A stretch of 64,000 nt of DNA from Serilophus lunatus (taxonomy: Eukaryota > Chordata > Aves > Passeriformes > Eurylaimidae). The translations under genes were made by a program, and so were the position numbers. Under the pieces are notes generated by a model. It was not told where the DNA came from. It saw only the letters and a program-made list of their open reading frames with translations, and made no database searches. Every line of letters starts with the position of its first letter. Position 1 is the stretch's first letter. Below are positions 12,400 to 25,741 of the stretch, in pieces. Location: the NCBI GenBank assembly GCA_013399895.1, contig VXBA01005565.1, forward strand, positions 711,720 to 775,719. Reading direction: 5' to 3'.

Positions 12400-15300
12400 C
12401 TCTTCACCCCAGCCATGAAGGTGACCCAGTGAACTGGTCTGACATGCATCTTCTGTGACTCAACACTGGCTGAAATCGAAATAATCGCAGCACCTCTAGA
12501 AGATGAGTCACAAGAAAATGGCAGCTGTGAGTACTTTTCTTGAGGATAAGACTTGCATCTGCTCCATGTGACATTTTTCTCCCAACTGCTATTTTGAATG
12601 GCCATCTGGTGCAAGTTTGTTCCAGCCACATAAATGTTCTAAGCAGCTTCTCCATCTACCTCCAGTATTTCAGAGGCCCAGGCTGCACAGGCCAGTGCAG
12701 ATATGATCTGGGAAGCAAGCCTAACCGTATTGCAGTTGAACATCACTCCATCTCCAAAGCAGCCAGGAGAACTGGCTGAAGAAGCGGTTTCCAAGACACC
12801 AGATGCTATTGCAAACCAGTCATGCAAAGCTCATTGGTTTGTTTTATTTTTTTTTTTTGAGAGCTTGTTTCCATCCTGAGGAGATGAGTAGGCACAGAGA
12901 GAGGGATGGCCAAAGTAACTTGCAACTCTGCTCTATGAGAAGTTCATGTACTGTGTTTTAATATTTAAAACCAAGATGCTTCTTTTCATGATAAACATGG
13001 AAGGCAACTTGTGATATTTTTGTCCCCTTCTCTGCTGGAGAAAAGGAAAGAGGCGCCAAAAGTTTTTATTATTGCAATATGACTTTCTAGCAATATGTTT
13101 TTAGCTTCAGAGCAGGAGATTCCTAGTTTCAAAGCTACCCTTATCATGATTCCCTCTTAGTCTCTCCTCTCCTCTTTTAGTACACCATTTCTTTCATCAC
13201 TCCTGTTTCCGGCCTATAACCACTCTTTGCTGCATTTTCTTTAAATAGTAGGCTGGAGAACTACAACGCAATATACTTCATATCCATGTTCTTGAGGATC
13301 TTTATGGATGTGTAATAGGCTCATAAATATTTCCAGGGTTTTTTTTAAATCCATCCTCTTCAAACTGAGGAGTATCTGCTACTGATGTACAATCTGTTCT
13401 TCATCTTTTTCCTAGTACTGCACCCAAGTTCTTTGGCAGCTTGCAGAAACTTAGTGCTTGTCTTGGAATGCCTTTGATTATTGAGTTGGGGCCAGGACGT
13501 GACATTCACAGCTAAGCCGTACCTGCTGCATTTGCCTTTTCTGCATCCACAGTAATGATTTTCATCGCTCTTTAAGTTCAATTTGGTTGTATTGTCCTGA
13601 AGCTGTTGATCAGAGAGCCTCCATTCACTAATATCTGGCAGAACCCATCGATGTAATTACCACTGATGAGGACAAGAAGAGGAGTAATCAATTTTCTATT
13701 AAGTGAAAATACTTCTTAGTACTGCACAATACATTGCAATCCATGATTTCAGGGCCTATATGTACAACAGCTACTTGAAGCAATCACCTCAGCTGTGCAC
13801 TATGGCTTGTGTGGTTTGTATGGGATCACAAATGTGACAGCTTAAGCTACAGGCTGAATGGAGAATAAGAAGTTAAATATTTGATTTGTCATTTCTGATT
13901 CCTCTGCCATCTGCATTGAACAGGTTTAATTCTGTATTACTAGGAAAATTACATATGCATAAAATGAATTTTTGTGGTTTGGGAATCAATTCCCTGGTTT
14001 CTCAAAAATCTTAATCAGATACACATTTCTTACATTTTTCTAAATTTCTTTAACCCCATTTTAAATGAGGTTAAAGCTCATTTATCTCAAATTTTGATAA
14101 AGTCATATAATCAAGAAGTGCTTAATATCACACTAGGTGAAATAATTAAGCATCAGCTATTTTTAAAAAGTGTTATGCTTCAGCTTTCTTTAAATAGTTT
14201 ATTCATTGTAAAATTAATATGTAAGTTCTGCATATCTCTATGATAACAATTTTATTTTGCTACTCATCTATGGGAAAATATATTTTTATTATCTGCTGTA
14301 GCATCCTTTTTTCCCTTCTATCTTGTAGAATTTCCAGATAAATAGAGCAGAGCAATCAGTGGATCTTTAGAAAATACACAAAGGACTAAAACAAACACAT
14401 CAATGAACTCTAGGCCTGTTGGTCTATATCCTGCTCCACATGATATATTTGGCACTCATCAAGCTTTCAGAAGTTAACTGGAAGTCTTAAGTGTTTCCCT
14501 TATTTTGGATTTCAGTCTCCTGATGCAATGAGAAACTAGCAATGCTGAGAAACAGAAACTGTCCCTGGCTTATCACAGTGTGTTACAGAAATTCATGGAT
14601 ATTAGTAGGTGCACTCTCAGACTCAACATATTTCAAATAGGTTTTCTTTTAATGCAGTTGCAAAGTAAAAAATAAACAGATGCAGACACATGCGGTACAA
14701 GAAGCAGCAGTTCTGTGAATGGAAGACTGTTGCCTCCCTCTTTGGCTACTGGCGACATTCAGATCTCGACCTAATGGTACTGGGTCCTTAAAGGTGACTG
14801 ATATAAGGCTCTATAAGGGCTGGGCATTGAAGGGGATCTTTCAGATCCCATTAGCCAGGTTTACAACACTGAAGCCTGCAAAAACTCAGGGGTCTTGAAC
14901 ATGACTTGAAATTTGAGCGTGCTGTCTCCTGTGTTCCTACTGAGCCCCATTCTTCAGTTCCTGACCTCTCTCTTGTTCCCTCCCCCACTTCCTCTTTCCT
15001 TCCAGCACTCCTTGTAAGCTCTAATGATATGAGGCAATTTCTTCCCTCTCTTTCAGAGGGAACAGAAAGCCATCAGGAAAGGTGGTAGGAATGGAGAGTT
15101 TCTTTGCTTATGGTTTTAGACACTGTTTCACACATCCTTGGGTGCCTGCAGGAGTAATTGCAGAGGGACAAATGCTTGTGCCTTTCCATCCCATGGTGGA
15201 GCATGCTAAAGAGATGGGGAAAGGCAGGCATCACACTAACATGTGATCTGTTATCAGAGGCAAACTTTCACAACTTTATGCTTTAACCAAATTTGGACAA

Positions 15301-18300
15301 ATTTCTCAAGGAGTGACTAAAGTCAGAGTCTTGATGCCAGTCTTATACACACAGCCCTGACATACTTCAGATCCCCTACTCAAAACAGTAAGACATTGGA
15401 ACGTCTCTAGTGTTATTTTTAACATGGGTAAAATAACATTCTCTCCTTAATGTCATTCTGAAAAATGGGTGATCCCTTTCAATTAAAAATTCAGCTCATG
15501 GCAGATGTTTTTAGGCTCTGTTGTAACAATTAAAGCTGAGCAAAGTGATAAGGCATCTTAACATTTTAACACTTGGACAGTTTTAATTATAGGCATTTTT
15601 ACCTGAATTCGTTGTAGTTATATCTTCTGGTCTTGGTTTTAAAATAATAATCAGCCTGTCAAAAATCCTTGCTATAAAGAAGGAAAAATGGTGCTCATAC
15701 AATAAACACAATAGTATTTGCCCAATGAGTGGCACAATTACTCATCTTACAGTGTTTTCACCTTTTCTCCCAACTGGTCTTCCTCTGAGAAATTAATTCA
15801 GAGTGCCTACTTAAAGTGACATTCAACTACTCAGTTACAAGGGTTTGCCATTCTACTTCTTGATACTCTGGAGCTATGGGTCGTACCTATCACAGTATAT
15901 CTATAAACAGGAATTGCTTGAGAAAGCTTAGAAAATTTGAAACAATAATTTATTTTGGTTACTGAGAGTTTAATACTTCATAATCTTCCAGAGGATCCCC
16001 CACTTAATTCTTGGGAGACAGCACAGGAAAGGGAGTAGTAGAATTGGATGTAATCTGAAGATAACAAATTGTATTGATTTGAAATATTTGCCATGTAATA
16101 AAGGTTGACATTAGTTGTTAGCTAATAAGACGCCAGCATCGTTAAAAGCTAATAGCAGGAACAAGCTGTAAGCAGCATGTGAATTTTTCAAGAATCGCAC
16201 TCAGCAGATAGGTGAGAAGTTTACAACTTCATCAGAGAGCACCAATGGAGAGAGCAATGAAAAACCAGTTCAGCTTTACTATAAAACCTTTCCAGAAAGG
16301 CCTGAATCAGACTGAGTTAGTACAAAAGTACTTGCGAGTTATCTATGAGTAGTTTATAATTACTAAATGTGCTTAGTTACACTTTTTTTCTGCACANCTT
16401 TGTCATTTTGAACAAGTAGTGCACAGCAGCTACCACTTGCCTTAAATTTTATCAGCTGTGAGTCTTTGGCAGCATGAAGAGAGACACTGTGTAACACATA
16501 CTGGAAATTATAGATTACTCTGCAAAGCTGTCTGCATTTTGAAAGATTATTTTGGTAAGAGAGAAAGTGTGCCTTCCCCTATCCTTCTATTAGCTCTATT
16601 TTCTCCACACTGTCCTGATATCTCCATTTCTAGTGCTGTTAGTCAAAACTGATCCTCTCACCCTAAAGTGAGTAGTGGGACATGATGTTGCTAATGTTGC
16701 TGAGAACTGCAAAAGTGCTTTGGAGAGAATCATTGAGAACAAAGAGGTCACACAACCTGTCAGCCAAAAAAATTTAACTAGAGAGGTTCAAGTCCCAGTT
16801 TGCAGATGAGAATTATACTGTTTGATTCATATATTATATTTGTTAGAGTACACTGTAAGGCTCATGCATTGCAGAAATGCTGTTTTTAGATAATTGTCAA
16901 AGTATTGTTTTATTAGTGAATATTAGCTGCTTTGCTCACATATAATATATGTGATTAGAAAAATGCAAACTTTGTGCCAAGAACAGATATGTGAACTGTA
17001 TTAACAACTAAACCAATAGCTTAATAACTAGCATGCACGTTTAAACTGATGTTTAAGTAGTTTTTACTCCTATAATAAACATTAAATTCTTCAGCTGTTT
17101 AGATAAGAATGTCATCAAGTATTCACAAATCTCGGTCTTTTATATAAAAATATAAACGTTTCTAAAGTATTTAAACAAACTTATACAACAACTGCTAAAG
17201 TAAGCAGCTCAAAAGAAAGAAACAGCGAAAAGCAGAAGCCTTATGTAACACATCACATAGATTATTGAACATGAGTGATATGCAAGAGCAAAACATTTTT
17301 CTTCTGACCGCAAAGGAGGCAAAATAACACAATACATACTTAACAAGAACAAGTGAATGAGATCAAAGTGCCTTTTGTTAACATTTCTGGCAGATTCAGC
17401 ATTTGGCAGCCATTGTGTCAGTGTTAAAACTAATCTGTAAGAACAAGGAGGGATCACATTCGTTTGGAGAGACCTCCCAACCTGAGAGCCGTTCAGGCTC
17501 CACCTTGCACTAACAGGATGCTGCTCGGGTGGGCCTGGCGTGGTTCCAGTTTGCTACATGAACCTCAGTCAGTTCAAACTGGGGCTGCCTATAAAGTTAA
17601 TACAGTTATTTACACTGAATGAACAAGTATAAGCAGCATGAAGTAAAGCGTTATCTTCTAAACATACCCTCAGAGAGTGGTGGAGAGACGTGGTGAGAAA
17701 GAAAGAGTGGGAGAGATCAGGAGACCTCTACCTATGGTCCTTTCCAGAGGGGAGGCCAAAGCAGATTTCCCTATGCGTGGCATCTGTCTCTCAGCTTCTG
17801 AAGAAAGCATGGCTGAGATCAGACCTCATCTTCCCTATAGTTAAAAGGCAAGTAGTTAAATCATGTCTGTTCCCAGGTCTGTAAAATAAGGACAAAGATG
17901 CCTGAGAGCTTTGCTGAGTCCTTGCCTGCTTTCTGCTTCTGTCATTGTGCCCCCTCCCCACTAGCAGCATGGTGGGAGGTTTGGTTTTATAGAAGCGACT
18001 GATGGCTTTAAAAAAAACCCTGCTGCATAAACACATTTCCTGCCCAACTATCTGCACGATGCTTGTAGTGTGCCTGCCTTGGCCCTTTCTGGAGTCTTTG
18101 CACCAAACACCTTAGACTTCCAGTGCCTCAGATTCAGGATCTGCAGATGTTGCCCTCTTACTCTGTGAGTCACGTCTAGACATGCACTTTCTTTTTCACC
18201 TGGAGGGTCACAGGGCTCAGACATTTTCTTGATGGGCAAAATCACACTGTCCTGAAATCTTATATTTGAAATCAAATAACCTGTGTTGGGCCAAAAGCTC

Positions 18301-19743
18301 TGAGGTGTCCTCACCAAGTGGTTAATAACACCTATTGAAGGTCCCACATTTTGACCCTGTCTTGCTCTTACTCTTGGTCTTCTGGCTCTTATTCCTGTGC
18401 CTCACTGTCTCTGGCTTTTCTATCATCCAGGCCCTCTTAGCTGAAATTCCCTGTGGTTACGTGAAGAAGGACCTTTGCTGAGCTCAAATAAGATCATCTC
18501 ATCCAGCGTAAGAAGGTCTGAACCATCCTTAACAGGACAATCAGCCACTGCTTTTGCACAGCACTGGTCCCAGGCTCAGCTGAGGCTTACTCTGAACAGA
18601 AGTCCTTCATTTAGATTTGCTCCTATGCTATTCTTGTCCTTCCTAAACACCCCAGGTTATACAGACACAGCTCCTACCACCATGAACAAATGACCTTCTC
18701 CTCCCCATCATATGTCCTTCTCTTGGATGTCAATTAAAACCAAAGTGTTTTTTTCCCTCCTGAGTCTGAGATGGTGAGCAGGAAAGTAGTGTCATGCTAG
18801 GATAGAGGGCTTAAAAGTCAGGAAGAGAAGCTCCTGCTCCTCTACGAATGAAAGGAACAGAGATTGCTTTCTTTTCTCTGCGCTCAGTCACAGCACCTGT
18901 GGATGAATCCAGACTGTCCGTGACCTGACTGCATGCCAGAGCCAAGAGGATGGTGAATGTGATCCAGTATAAACAGGGAAGAGGGAAGGGGGAAGCAAGT
19001 GTGACAGCTCTCAAAGAGGTGCTGTGAACTGCCAGCACGCAGAAGTAGAAGAAGGAGTGAGGCAGGCAATGTGGCATGAAGCCGAGCACTGCTTGATTCC
19101 TGAAGCCAGCCTGCTCTGCAGCCATGTCAGGAGGGAACACTGTGATAATTGGTACAGGCTGCTCTGAGCAGCTAGGGGCTATTTGCAGCCTCTTTGGATT
19201 ATATGCTGTATGGACATATCTCATCCATTTTTCACGTGCTGGCGAGGTGCCCTCCTGCCAGCTTCCTGGTGATCGGACAGCAGGAAACAAGGAAAACTTT
19301 ATGGCTACGCATAGACCTGCTGAGCCTAGAGACCTCACAGCAATCGTGGCTACATCCCCTCATTCTTATAGCTGAAACCTCTGTAAAGAGTTGTACACAC
19401 TTGTTCCCAACACCAAAATGAATTCTCAGCCTTTTTTTTTTTCCTAACCTTCACAGGTTTCCTTTACTCACCAGATTAAGTTTCAACTAGTATTTCTGAG
19501 GGAAACACTACAATAGATCTTTTAAGCCTAGGATGCTGGTAGCTTCTGAGGAAAGGAGCCTGCAGGGTACAGTGGGGGAATAGAGGAAACACTGGTCTTC
19601 GGGCACAGCTGTTGAGGACCTTGGCTGTCAGCAGAGACAGTTGCAGAAACTGAGGCTGGAAACAATAGAGGATACAGAGGCCATTTTTTACCTTCATGAA
19701 AAAGATCAATTTCACTGTATGGCAAGCCAAAAGTAGAGATTTT
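12400..19743. other. long non-coding stretch
   Basis: No gene recognised. A 175-codon minus-strand frame at 18811-19338 is the longest ORF in normal-composition DNA here. It contains hydrophobic stretches but no known motif, and about one ORF of this length is expected by chance in six frames of 64 kb. Short T runs occur near 12845 and 19430. One unresolved base (N) is at 16397. No CR1, LTR or SINE was recognised. Confidence 0.6.
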
Positions 19744-20866
19744 GAATCAAAATATCCTGAGTTGGAAGAGGCCCACAGGGATTATCAAAGTCCAACTCCT
19801 GGCCCTGCACAGGACAACACCAAGAACCCACCATGTGCTTGAGAGTACTGTCCAAATGCTTCTTCAGCTCTGTCAGGCTTGGTGCTGTGAGCGCTTCCCT
19901 TGGGAGCCTGTTCCAGTGCCCAACCACCCTCTGGGCGAAAAACCTTTTCCTAATACCTAGCCTAAGCTTTCCCTGACACAGGCCCTCAGGTCATCACCAG
20001 TCACCACAGAGATCATCGCCTGCCCCTTCTGTTCCCCTCATAAGGAAGTTATAGAGTTAGGGTTAGGGTCACAAAGTCTCCCTCAGTCTTCTCCGGATTT
20101 AACAAGCCAAATAACCTCAACTACTTATCCTATGGTTTCCTCTCAAGGTCCTTCACCTCGTCATGGCCATCTTTTGGACACTGTCTAATATCTTAATAAC
20201 TTTTTTTATATTGCACTGCCCCAAACTGCCATAATAGTAAAGTTGAGGACACACCAGTACAGAGCAGAAATGGACAATCCTCTCCCTCGAATGGCTGGCG
20301 ATGCTTTGCCTGATGCCCCTCAGGACACGGTTGTCCTTCCTGGCTGGCAGGGCACTTCTGGCTCACATTCAACTTGCTGTCGACCAGCCCCCCCAGGTCC
20401 CTTTCTGTGGTGCTGCTCCTGAGTGTTTTGCTCCCTAGTCTGTACAAGCATCCAAGGTTACCCTTTCACAGGTGCAGAATAATGCATTTGCCCTTGTTAA
20501 AGTCCATATGCCTGATATGAAGGCTACCCTCGAGGGAGTCAACAACTCTAAAATTTAGTACGATTGGCAAACTTACTAGGTATAACTTTGAGTGTTGTAT
20601 CCAAGTTGTGTATGAAGACGTTGAGGAAGATTGGTTTTAAAATGGAGCCCTGCATAACCCCTCTACTGACTGTAGCTGTATGCTGCACATCTTGTCCAGA
20701 AGAGTACCGTAAGAGATAGTATCAAAAGTTTTACTGAAATCCAAAAAGGTTACATCATTTAGCTTCCCTTGGTCAACTATGTGGGTAACTTTGTCATAAA
20801 ATGAAACTAAGTTTGTCATGCAAGACTTTCTCCTAATGAACCTGTGCTGGCTGTGACGAATGGAGA
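19744..20866 (-). mobile_element. CR1 LINE, decayed ORF2 3' part plus 3' UTR
   Basis: The plus strand begins with the reverse of a CR1 3' tail ('AATATCCTGAGTTGGAAG', 'AAGTCCAACTCCTGGCCCTG', 'GGACAACACCAAGAA') and runs back into the ORF2 reverse transcriptase domain. Minus-strand translation gives broken CR1 ORF2 motifs. From N- to C-terminal side these are 'KSCMTNLVSFYDKVTHIVDQ', 'FLDFSKTFDTISYGTLLDKM', a 'GVMQGSIL' block matching the usual GVPQGSIL, 'FLNVFIHNLDTTLKVIPSKF' followed by ANRTKF, and 'RDLGGLVDSKLNVSQKC'. The catalytic FADD motif reads FANR (about 20550-20580), so both active-site aspartates are lost. Reading frames shift between motifs, and the stretch after LDKM is deleted relative to the usual order. 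The 5' side ends near 20866, typical 5' truncation. A TTAGGG doublet sits inside the 3' UTR near 20055. The copy is a fossil that cannot move. Confidence 0.95.
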
Positions 20867-23800
20867 AAATTCTGCCAGTTGTCCCTCCAGGTTTGCTCCT
20901 TCCAAGTCTCAGAAGGAAGTTAGAGGGGCACATAGACAATGGTAGCTGCAGCAGCTTCAGCGGGGCTCCATTTCTCCCTCTGCTTGTGAAAGTGCTGTGC
21001 AGGATATGTGCTGGACGCGAAGGTTCTGTTGTGGCAGTCAGATTGTAGCATGTCAGTCTAGGGTCTCCTTGAGAATTCCTGAATGCCTGCTCCTCTGCTC
21101 TCCAGTAAAAGCTCAGGTGACGGAGGACGAGATCCTGGCCATGGCTGAGACACGTAGTGAGGATTCCTCACCTGCAGGAGGCCAGGTGGATAAACAGCCC
21201 TAAATATTGAAAGAAGAACAATGAATTCACAATGTCTACAAAATTTGCCTGCTGGAGTATTTCCATGACTTGTACCAAGCAAGAACTGTGGAAAGTTGAG
21301 GCAGATCAGCCAGAAATGTCAGCAGTAAAGCATTCATGATGAACCACAGAGGCCTTCAGCACAACAGAAGTAGGAAAATTTGCCCCTTGTTCAAAAAAGT
21401 AGGCTGAACGGAGACATTGGTCCATAGATAACTGTAAAAGAAATTGCAAGGAAAAGTACTCTGACATCTTCTCTATGTGTCACAAATGAAAATAAAATAG
21501 GGCAAGGACCTTACAAGGCTCAAATCTCAACTCTTTTTCCACACAATGACACCCTCATGTCAACCTTGGCAACCAAAAAAGATACGGCAGGAATACTGCC
21601 TTAAATTTCCTGCTGTTAGCCTTCATGGCTGTCACTCCCAAATGTGCAGCATGGTCCTCCGCACCTGTTTCATTCCCTTTATAGTTGCAGCTTTGAAAAG
21701 GAGCCAGTCCCTCTGGGGGGATAACTCACAGTTATTACTAGAAAAAAAGGGAAAAAAGAACGTGAAAATGAATCCTTGTTGCTAAGCATCGTCATACAAA
21801 CCTTTTGAGAGTAACCCTGTATACATGTAGTCTTCAAATGGTCAGCTGAGATAGTCCCACCAGGATTAGTTATGTATGGAAATGATGAATAATTTGCTTT
21901 TAAAATGTCAGAGTTCCTGGGGATTAACAGATGTGATCTGTTGCAGTGCTTTGGTGCCATAGGAGTTTAGGACAGTTGGAACTTTTAAATTCAGTGATGT
22001 TTCAGTTGCATGAATATGTGAAATGTCATGGAGATGACACATGATATGGACAGATGGCTAAGAGGAAGATTAACAAGTTGGCCTTCTTAATACATGGAAG
22101 AACTAAGGACCTGCCTCTTGGTTAGTGTGTGACCAATACAGAAGTTTATAGAATGGAACACCTTCTTAGGCCATGGCCAGTTATAAAGGACAAAGATACT
22201 GGGTCTCCAAAGATAAGATTTGTGTCCTTTGTGATTATTTTCCGGGAGTGTGAACACATGATTCAGAAGAGACCAAGTCATGGTAAAGCAATCTCCTGCT
22301 GCGTTTACATAGAATCTGAATTAGGTTACAATACTTACTGCCCAGCCGGTGAGTTGTGTCCTGTCTGGGACCTTGCTGAGACCCTTGAGCTCATAATCAG
22401 AGTTCTTCAAGGATGGTGACACTAGGGTTTCATTCAGACAAATGCATTTAGCCCTCAAGCAAGGAGCTTGCCTGTAATAAAACATCAGAAGAAAATTTCA
22501 GTGCAAGGTGATGCTGGATAAAATCAGATATAACCCAAGCTCTGATCATACCTTGAATTACAGGCTATGACTCTGAACTAAAGCATTTTTCAGCTGAAAA
22601 ACCACAGCCTTGAAAGACTTTAAGCAGCATGCAAGATATTTTTTTGTGGTCTGCAACGCTTCAAGCTTTTGGTGTTTATAGAAGAGCTAAAATATTACAT
22701 GGAAGTTTGATAATCTTGACAGTGATTTCTTGGGCTGACTGGGAGGGTTGAAATGCTTTTGTGGTTGACTTCAACTAGCCCCAGACACTGTCACGATTAG
22801 GACAAGGTTCAGGCAAGCCTCTGCACTTGTATGTCTTTTACCAAATTGACTGCTGGAACCTCTGTTCATATTCCCACAGTTTCCGACTGAAATTGATCTT
22901 TTTGCATATTTTCTCTTCATCTCGCTCTGCTCTTTGACCCCATTATACACCTACCTTAGCTTAAGCATACTGAGTTTCTCTGATTTTTTTCAGCTAGAGA
23001 AATAGTTTCTGGTCATTTCAGAAAAATGTCCTGTTGCTGAAAATTGTTATTGGAAGATACTTTTCATTACCTCAGCTGGTAAAAGAAATGATTGAACAAT
23101 TAGCTTACAGGATAGATGTTCTCTCTTATTATGCTGTGTTCAATACTTTTACAAAAAGTATCTCCCTGAATAAGACTGTAAATGTTTTTTTTTCTGGTTA
23201 ACACCAGTTTTCTCATTTTCATTGTTAATTGAAGAATGGAAAGGTGAGTCATAGGGATCTGCTGCTGATGGGCAACAAGTCATTTCCCAGAATAAGCTGG
23301 GGCAATAAAAATTGATGGTTTGCTGGGTGAGGCAGAAGGTCCTTCTGAGAAGTATGAGGTAAAAACTGTTGGCTGGGTGATAAGCATCTTTAGAGAAGTA
23401 TAGAGAAAATAATTTTAGCTGAGAAAGTTTGAAATGTTATAGGGATAAAAGGCAATAAAATCCTCTTTGTAACCCAAAATTCCAAGCATTTCATGCAGTC
23501 AGCTGTGGTGTGACAGATGAATTGAGCTAAGTAGACAGAAACAGCGTTTGGAAGAGAATTATAAATAACAAAATAGTGTGAATTCAAGCACAAATTTTAT
23601 TGATGCACATCAGAACTCAGAATTTTACTGGAAAAGAAAGAAAAATTTTAGCACATCTCATTAGGAACAGGAAGCATTATTTGAAATTAAAAGAAATTTT
23701 GAAATTTATTTAGCTATTAATAATCAGTACCAACTACAGTGCAAAAAAAAAACCCCATAGAAAAGAAAGAATTCACTTAACTTTTATCCACCTCATTTGA

Positions 23801-25622
23801 AGTCCTGCCTTAAAAGAGAGATTATTCACAGCAGCTTTACTGCCCTAGTAGGCCTTCATACAAGGGTTACGGTGCCCATCTTATTTACATAAAATAGCTT
23901 TATTTTTTGATGCATTGGATAACTGTTGTCAAAGAGAGCTTTTGGTGCTCAGTATCTCTCTATATTAAGAAAACTTCACTTGATACGTGCTTGTGATTTA
24001 CCAGCCTGCAGTAGGTCTCACAACTCAAGAAAATTAATGCAGCCAACCTCCTTGATTTTAAATGTGTCTCTGACGATTGTTTTTGTTGCTCTTCAAGAAA
24101 CAGTTTGTGGTACTTCTTTTCAATCAGCAGAGTATTTTGGACTTGTTTTCACCTTTTGTTGGAGAAAATTCCTGGTGTGGTTGGAAAGAAAAATCTCAAA
24201 AATGTGACCCCTCATGTTTCAGAAACCAGACTAGACATAAGAAGACTTCAAATGATTGTTTTTCTAATCTTATTATTTCGAGGTCAGTATCATGATATGG
24301 TGATCATGAAACAAATTGAAGAAGTCTAGATTTGACACTAACAAAAACATTAGCCCTATTTACATCAGAAATTGTTATCTAAAACAAGACAATAAATTAT
24401 ACTATTAAAATGTAAGTACATTGTCTTTCAAGAATATATAACTTAAATTTGACTCGATTTACAATAAAGGAATAAACAGTAAACCCACAGAAAACTCCAT
24501 TGTTTGCATGCTTTTTTTCCTTTTCTCATATATATAAAGAGAGAAAATAGAGTAACCAGGAAGCAGATAAATATCAATAGGCAAACATTAAGAGAGCATT
24601 TGCTTATAAGCTCTCTTATTTTCAGACTTCCTTATTTGTTAACTGTTGCAAAGTAAATTCACTGGGGCAAAATGCTGAGATCAATCAATAAGATGAGTGT
24701 AATTTTAAATGAAATGAAAAAAGTAGATAAAAAATAATAGAAATGGATTTCAGTAAGTGTGGCAGTGAAGGCAATATCTAGGGAAAGGAGACTTTTCTTA
24801 CTTCACATATGAATTAACTGAATCCCAGGGAAGGAAATAGAAGGAGAGAAATCTGCAGCTGGAAGAGCCAGGAAAATTATTTTTACTTTGAAGTATGGAT
24901 GGACTAATTCTAGAATTGTATCCACATAAATGAGGCAGCATAAGTCATAGGAAGCAGAAAAATGAGGAGTTTTGTAATTTTAAACATGTTACTCCAAGAT
25001 AGGCTCAGATGCCTGGGAATTAGTGAAGGCAGCTCTTCCTGAAAGGAACAACATTTTGGATGAATTAAGTGAAAATGTATTTTAAGATCTCTTCAAAAGC
25101 AACATTTTCTTCCATTTGATGCTGAAGGAGTTGAAATTCTTGAAGGAATCTTGGATCTATACTTAGACATGGAATTAGCACATTAGATGTCAGAAATTAC
25201 ATCAGTGCTAGTAAATGAAATGTGTAGCAGTGCTCTTGTGCATGTGAGCCAGCTGGCCAGGAGCAGCCCTGCCTGTTCTGTGAGTCTCCTTTGCCACTAA
25301 ACTGGGAGGACCACGCACAAGCCTCCTCCCAGGAACTAGCCTTAGCAAATTTTGTTGCCATGACTGTGTCTTGGAAATGCATGACAGAGTGAGACAGCCA
25401 AAAATGTGTTGGGGAAGGGTATTAGCTGTTCAGTAGTGTGATAGTGGGGCTCCAGCTCCCAGGCACAGCTAAATTTTCTTGTACGGACATACAGAGGTTG
25501 CCTGAAGTCTGATTCAGAAGCCCAGTCCAAGCCCTCAGTGGCTTTAGGTAACTAAAAGGATTCCGACTGCCATGGCAGTGTGTCTTCTAGCTTCATATTC
25601 AGCTAAATTCATTCTGAAATTA
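20867..25622. other. non-coding stretch with one weak exon-like frame
   Basis: No gene established. At 21106-21203 an open plus frame of about 32 codons follows a pyrimidine-rich tract ending in CCAG. It is rich in acidic residues (…TEDEILAMAETRSED…), ends in a stop and was not recognised. The rest is AT-rich with short A and T runs (near 23186 and 23743) and no repeat family seen. Confidence 0.55.
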
Positions 25623-25733
25623 TCTCAGTTGGTTAGAGCACGGTGCTAATAACACCAAAGTCACAGGTTTGATCCTAGAGTTGGATTTGATGACCCTTGT
25701 GGGTCCCTTACAACTCAGAGTATTCTGTGACTG
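25623..25733 (+). mobile_element. tRNA-Ile/CR1-tailed SINE, TguSINE1-like
   Basis: The first half matches a tRNA-Ile(AAT) from the D arm onward. It has D arm 'TCTCAGTTGGTTAGAGC', anticodon stem-loop with loop CTAATAA (anticodon AAT at 25648-25650), then T arm 'ACAGGTTTGATCCT'. The Pol III B box lies at 25666-25676. The second half, from 'AGTTGGATTTGATGACCC', is the sense-strand end of a CR1 element: 'TTGTGGGTCCCTTACAACTC' and then a terminal 'ATTCTGTGACTG' repeat. An 8-bp direct repeat TGAAATTA lies directly before (25615-25622) and after (25734-25741), which fits a target-site duplication. If so, the insertion starts at tRNA position 10 and lacks the acceptor arm, a 5' truncation. A tRNA-Ile head with a CR1 tail is the make-up of TguSINE1, known from passerine birds, and it would have been mobilised by CR1 reverse transcriptase. 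It is not a functional tRNA gene. Confidence 0.9.
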
Positions 25734-25741
25734 TGAAATTA

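Noticed and set aside
18811..19338. 175-codon minus ORF with hydrophobic segments
   Set aside because: At a stop frequency near 3/64, roughly one frame this long is expected by chance in six frames of 64 kb, and no family was recognised.
20055..20072. Interstitial telomere array
   Set aside because: Only about two TTAGGG units, far too few for a true interstitial telomere. Kept only as a minor curiosity.
25614..25690. Functional tRNA-Ile gene
   Set aside because: The acceptor arm is missing, the A box is altered and a CR1 tail replaces the 3' half of the acceptor stem and any Pol III terminator. It is a SINE.
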